From assembly GCF_002795845.1 (NCBI RefSeq), contig NZ_CP011797.1, forward strand, positions 1,635,501 to 1,699,500: a DNA stretch of 64,000 bases. Direction: 5' to 3'. Below, one piece after another: positions 59,939 through 64,000 of the stretch. The stretch is from Reinekea forsetii. GTDB taxonomy: Bacteria > Pseudomonadota > Gammaproteobacteria > Pseudomonadales > Natronospirillaceae. The notes beneath the pieces are model-generated. The model searched no databases. It worked only from the letters and a program-made list of their open reading frames with translations, and was not told the DNA's origin. Position 1 is the stretch's first letter. The number at the start of each line of letters is the position of its first letter. Position numbers and translations under genes: made by a program.

Positions 59939-60541
59939 TCAGTTGCTTTGGTAGTCTTGATAGCGCCCCAACACTTGGGTAACGTAGTTTTCGGTCTCCG
60001 GGTAGGGCGGTATGCCCTGGTATTTGGCCACCGCGCCTTCACCGGCGTTATAGGCCGCCAAGGCCAACGATAGACTGCTGAAGCGTTGCAGCAGGTATTT
60101 TAGATGCTTGGTGCCAGCATTAATATTCTCTCTCGGATCGAGCATATTCTGCACCTGGTATTGGCGCGCGGTCGGCGGCATGAGTTGCATCAAACCCAGC
60201 GCGCCCTTAGGCGATCGGGCATCGATTTTGAACGCCGACTCCTGCGCGATCACGGCCCGGATCAGGGCCGCATCCATATCATAGAGGTACGCCGCGTTGC
60301 GAATGTAACGGTCGATTAGGTCACGATTCTTTTCTGTATCCTGATAACGCAACGACCGACCTGCGGCACGCGCATCAATATTGGTTTGTTCAAGCACAAA
60401 ACCCGCCAGATCGATCGGCCGATCGGTGACCACTCGGTTCCCGGTCGGCGACAGGTAGATGAACAGCTCTGCGCCTGTCGCGCCTGACATTAGGCCAAGG
60501 TAAATCAGTAGGCTGGCCAGAGCGGCCAGCTTAGCCCTCAA
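59939..60541 (-). CDS. Membrane-bound or secreted lytic transglycosylase, small SLT protein
   Basis: A 200-residue exported enzyme: signal peptide (about residues 1-23), a short beta segment ELFIYLSPTGNRVVTDRP resembling DUF4124 domains, and an SLT domain with catalytic Glu101 in AQESAF, SPKGALGLMQLMPPTA and AAYNAGEGAV. Cleaves peptidoglycan strands. Overlaps the end of roxA by 11 bases. Confidence 0.88.
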   Translation of the reverse strand: MRAKLAALASLLIYLGLMSGATGAELFIYLSPTGNRVVTDRPIDLAGFVLEQTNIDARAAGRSLRYQDTEKNRDLIDRYIRNAAYLYDMDAALIRAVIAQESAFKIDARSPKGALGLMQLMPPTARQYQVQNMLDPRENINAGTKHLKYLLQRFSSLSLALAAYNAGEGAVAKYQGIPPYPETENYVTQVLGRYQDYQSN

Positions 60542-61658
60542 AGAAAACCGCGCCCAGGTTAATCAATGACCACAGTACCTTCTGCATAGGCTCGGATTCG
60601 GCGTATGCGGCGTGCGTAAAGACATCGCCATCACAAAGGCTGTTGAGCTGTTCCGGTGTTAAGTCCGTCACCATGGCCTGACCGTCGACGAATAAGACCG
60701 TGTCGGTGTAAGCCAGGCGGCTGGAGGCATTACGATAAATCGGATTGGCTCGCCAATGGCTTATAAATTCTTCAACCGCCCAATCGCCGGTTTCAACCGC
60801 CTGATCGTCGTATTTAGGCTGGGTCATATACTGTCCAAACCAGTTGGTTAAGAGCGCCGCGTTGTCGGCGTAGTCGTGCAGAATGGTCTGCAGCCGGACT
60901 ATATCTTCGGGCCGTATTTCATGTGGCGCGCTGCTGCGATTGGCAAGCTCTGGATCGGCATAGCGATTGAAATCGGATACCTTGCTGGCCAAAAAATGAC
61001 CAAAATCGCTGATCAGATCACTGTGTGCTGGCGCTCGAAACCCGACCGAGACGGTCAGGCAGTCGCTTAAGGCAGTGCCCCAATGGGCGAAGGCGGGCGG
61101 TATATAGAGCATGTCACCGGGCTGCAAAACCCATCGGTCCTGCTCTTCGAAGTCGGTTAGGATTTTCACCGGCAGCTGAGCGTTTATTTCACTGTTTTCA
61201 TCACAGAGTTGGCCGGTCCTCCATTCACGTGTGCCCTCAACCTGGAGTAGAAACACATCATATTGGTCAAAGTGCGGGCCAACGCCACCGCCCTTGGTTG
61301 CAAAGGACACCATGATGTCGTCAATGCGCCACTGAGGCAGAAAATTAAAGCCGCTCAATAGGGTGCGGATTTCTGGAATCCAGTGATCCACAGCCTGTAC
61401 CAAGAGGGTCCAGTTTTCTGGCCCCAACTCGGCGAAGTCTTCTTCGGCGAAGGGGCCATGGCGCAGTAACCATTCATCGGATTCCGGTAGATGTTTGATC
61501 AGACGAGATTCAACTTCCGGCTCCATCGCCAAACCGGCCAGTTCGTCGCCCGAAATGAGTTGCTCAGGGTTAAAGGCCTGGCGCAATAATTGGGGACTCT
61601 GTTGCCAATAGGTCGACAGAAAGGCATCGGCGTCAATATTTATCGAAGGTCTTGTCAT
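60531..61658 (-). CDS. roxA: Ribosomal protein L16 arginine hydroxylase RoxA (YcfD)
   Basis: JmjC-type 2-oxoglutarate/Fe(II) oxygenase that hydroxylates an arginine of ribosomal protein uL16. Iron ligands His129 and Asp131 (GPHFDQYDVFLLQVEG) and His192 (FAHWGTALS). N-terminal and C-terminal helical dimerisation/winged helix regions as in YcfD. 375 residues versus 373. Located beside purB as in related genomes. Confidence 0.93.
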   Translation of the reverse strand: MTRPSINIDADAFLSTYWQQSPQLLRQAFNPEQLISGDELAGLAMEPEVESRLIKHLPESDEWLLRHGPFAEEDFAELGPENWTLLVQAVDHWIPEIRTLLSGFNFLPQWRIDDIMVSFATKGGGVGPHFDQYDVFLLQVEGTREWRTGQLCDENSEINAQLPVKILTDFEEQDRWVLQPGDMLYIPPAFAHWGTALSDCLTVSVGFRAPAHSDLISDFGHFLASKVSDFNRYADPELANRSSAPHEIRPEDIVRLQTILHDYADNAALLTNWFGQYMTQPKYDDQAVETGDWAVEEFISHWRANPIYRNASSRLAYTDTVLFVDGQAMVTDLTPEQLNSLCDGDVFTHAAYAESEPMQKVLWSLINLGAVFFEG

Positions 61659-61784
61659 AGTCAGATCCTAACCGGTTTTAGGTGATGGTAGTCTAGCAGA
61701 ATTGAACGGCTTTGAAGACTCAAAGGGCTTGGGCTTGAATGGCAGGAGATGTTTGATTGAGTGGATCACGCTGTGCTCAAAACC

Positions 61785-61812
61785 CTGGGTCGTCGTTGCG
61801 GCGATGACCCAG
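61785..61812 (-). terminator. Possible terminator after purB
   Basis: Minus strand 11-pair stem CTGGGTCATCG / CGACGACCCAG (one G-U pair) with a six-base loop, followed by GGTTTTG. Strong stem, weak T run. Confidence 0.5.
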
Positions 61813-61828
61813 AGCGGGGAGGGTGGTG

Positions 61829-63214
<1,386 letters not shown>

Positions 63215-63266
63215 CTACCTTAAAACCAAGCGGAAAAAACGCGGCGAGTATACCTTAAAAGCGCCA

Positions 63267-63893
63267 TTAGGCCACGTCGATCATCGCTTGAGCGGCGCGA
63301 TGCAATTTTTGTCGATACCACATCAGGTGCCAGCGCCGGCCGCCCGACTGTCGCCACAACAGGGCACAGCGGACGCCATAGAGCAAAAGGGTGCGGACCT
63401 TTTCAGCGACCTTGGGGTTCTGTAAGTGGGTTGGGTTGCCGGTGACGCGAATGCGAAAGTTTAATTGACTGATGCTGTTCTGGTAACAACGCGCGGCAGA
63501 GCCGATCACGGCTTCATGACTGTAGCTGTCGAAATAGCGTTGCTGTTCAGCCGTTCGGGTCAAGGCCTTGGACAGCTCGTTCATCAGGTCGGAGCGCTTA
63601 TCGAGTTTGGCCTGAACGGCCATAATAGCCATGGCGTACTGCAACACCTCCCGGCCGACGCCTCGGCCGTTCTTTGCCAGGGCGGTGTTTAAGATGGTTA
63701 AGCCATGATCGAGACTGGCCGGGCCATTAAATACATCATCGAACGAGCTGGGCGCCAGATTGAGGACGGTCTTTAACGCATTGGTCAGCTGGTCGCTGTC
63801 CAATTCTCCAGACTTGGCCAGTTGATCAACCAAACTGGCGGCCTGGAAAATGCCTGCCAGAGCCATGGTTTGGTGCGAGAGATTGGTAGACAT
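63267..63893 (-). CDS. hflD: HflD family protein
   Basis: A 208-residue helical protein matching HflD, the membrane-peripheral factor that sequesters phage CII in E. coli. Its place between mnmA and purB is the conserved gene order. Features: ALAGIFQAASLVDQLAKSGEL near the start and RTLLLYGVRCALLWRQ near the end. No transmembrane helix evident. Confidence 0.92.
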   Translation of the reverse strand: MSTNLSHQTMALAGIFQAASLVDQLAKSGELDSDQLTNALKTVLNLAPSSFDDVFNGPASLDHGLTILNTALAKNGRGVGREVLQYAMAIMAVQAKLDKRSDLMNELSKALTRTAEQQRYFDSYSHEAVIGSAARCYQNSISQLNFRIRVTGNPTHLQNPKVAEKVRTLLLYGVRCALLWRQSGGRRWHLMWYRQKLHRAAQAMIDVA

Positions 63894-63914
63894 TAGGTAT
63901 CCTTTGCCATGCAG

Positions 63915-64000
63915 TTAAAGCCAGGTCGATTCGATTACACCACCGCCGAGACATCGATCGCCACTGTAAAATACAGCGGATTGGCCTGGTGTAATGGCTC
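63915..64000 (-). CDS. mnmA: tRNA 2-thiouridylase MnmA, C-terminal end (5' part outside window)
   Basis: The last 27 codons of an ORF entering from the right edge on the minus strand, stop TAA at 63915-63917. The visible peptide AITPGQSAVFYSGDRCLGGG is the conserved C-terminus of MnmA/TrmU, which thiolates U34 of tRNA Lys, Glu and Gln. 21 bases upstream of hflD, in the usual mnmA-hflD-purB order. Confidence 0.9.
   Translation of the reverse strand, partial: AITPGQSAVFYSGDRCLGGGVIESTWL

Overview
This is chromosomal DNA from a Gram-negative gammaproteobacterium, most likely a motile marine member of the Oceanospirillales/Pseudomonadales side of the class. The evidence is the gene content and order: a polar-type flagellar fli cluster with sigma-54 promoters, an HsbA/HsbR/HptB-like switch, a Pseudomonas-like block slt / uup / fadBA / topA, a Pseudomonas-like TCA supercluster (gltA divergent from sdhCDAB-sucAB-lpd-sucCD), and roxA / purB / hflD / mnmA. 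The genus cannot be fixed from sequence reading alone. No IS element, prophage, integron, CRISPR array, rRNA or tRNA gene was found; nearly all the DNA is vertically conserved core genome.

Layout. 1-14941: flagellar motor and export genes on the + strand, fliF(3' end)-fliG-fliH-fliI-fliJ, then a partner-switch/phosphorelay module (hsbA, hsbR, hptB), then fliK, fliL-fliM-fliN-fliO-fliP-fliQ-fliR-flhB. Two good sigma-54 promoters sit before fliK and before fliL. 14991-26606: small accessory genes, including a DUF1624 membrane protein, tas aldo-keto reductase, a single-domain PilZ protein, a glyoxalase II-like hydrolase, yaaA, a YajG-like lipoprotein, a LysR regulator, a DUF5610-like protein, a glutaredoxin-like protein, a 48-residue small ORF, a thioredoxin-like exported protein, a MOSC protein and a soluble lytic transglycosylase. 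26774-30996: a two-gene RND efflux system. 31075-34240: uup and two uncharacterised genes. 34489-37824: fadBA beta-oxidation operon behind a promoter carrying tandem PsrA-type operators. 37933-41513: an unknown membrane-anchored protein and topA. 41709-54472: gltA and the divergent TCA operon. 54595-64000: small membrane protein, UMF1-family MFS transporter, htpG with a textbook heat-shock promoter, a YfaZ-like gene and two unknowns, a small lytic transglycosylase, roxA, purB, hflD and the 3' end of mnmA.

How the genes work together. The fli genes make the MS-ring, C-ring switch, export ATPase and export gate; the hsb/hptB module inside them is of the kind that ties motility to sessile life through anti-sigma partner switching and c-di-GMP, and a PilZ protein lies 3 kb further on. 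FadBA feeds acetyl-CoA to the TCA cycle encoded 4 kb downstream. Intercistronic hairpins in the sdh-suc operon suggest graded expression along it.

I looked for an undescribed system and did not find a convincing new multi-gene one. The best leads are regulatory and small-scale: tandem fadBA operators, an inverted repeat over the gltA -35 box, a long Pro/Glu/Ala repeat tail on FliH, the Hsb module placed inside the fli cluster, an RND pump between slt and uup, and a small ORF (23040-23186) with a good ribosome binding site.
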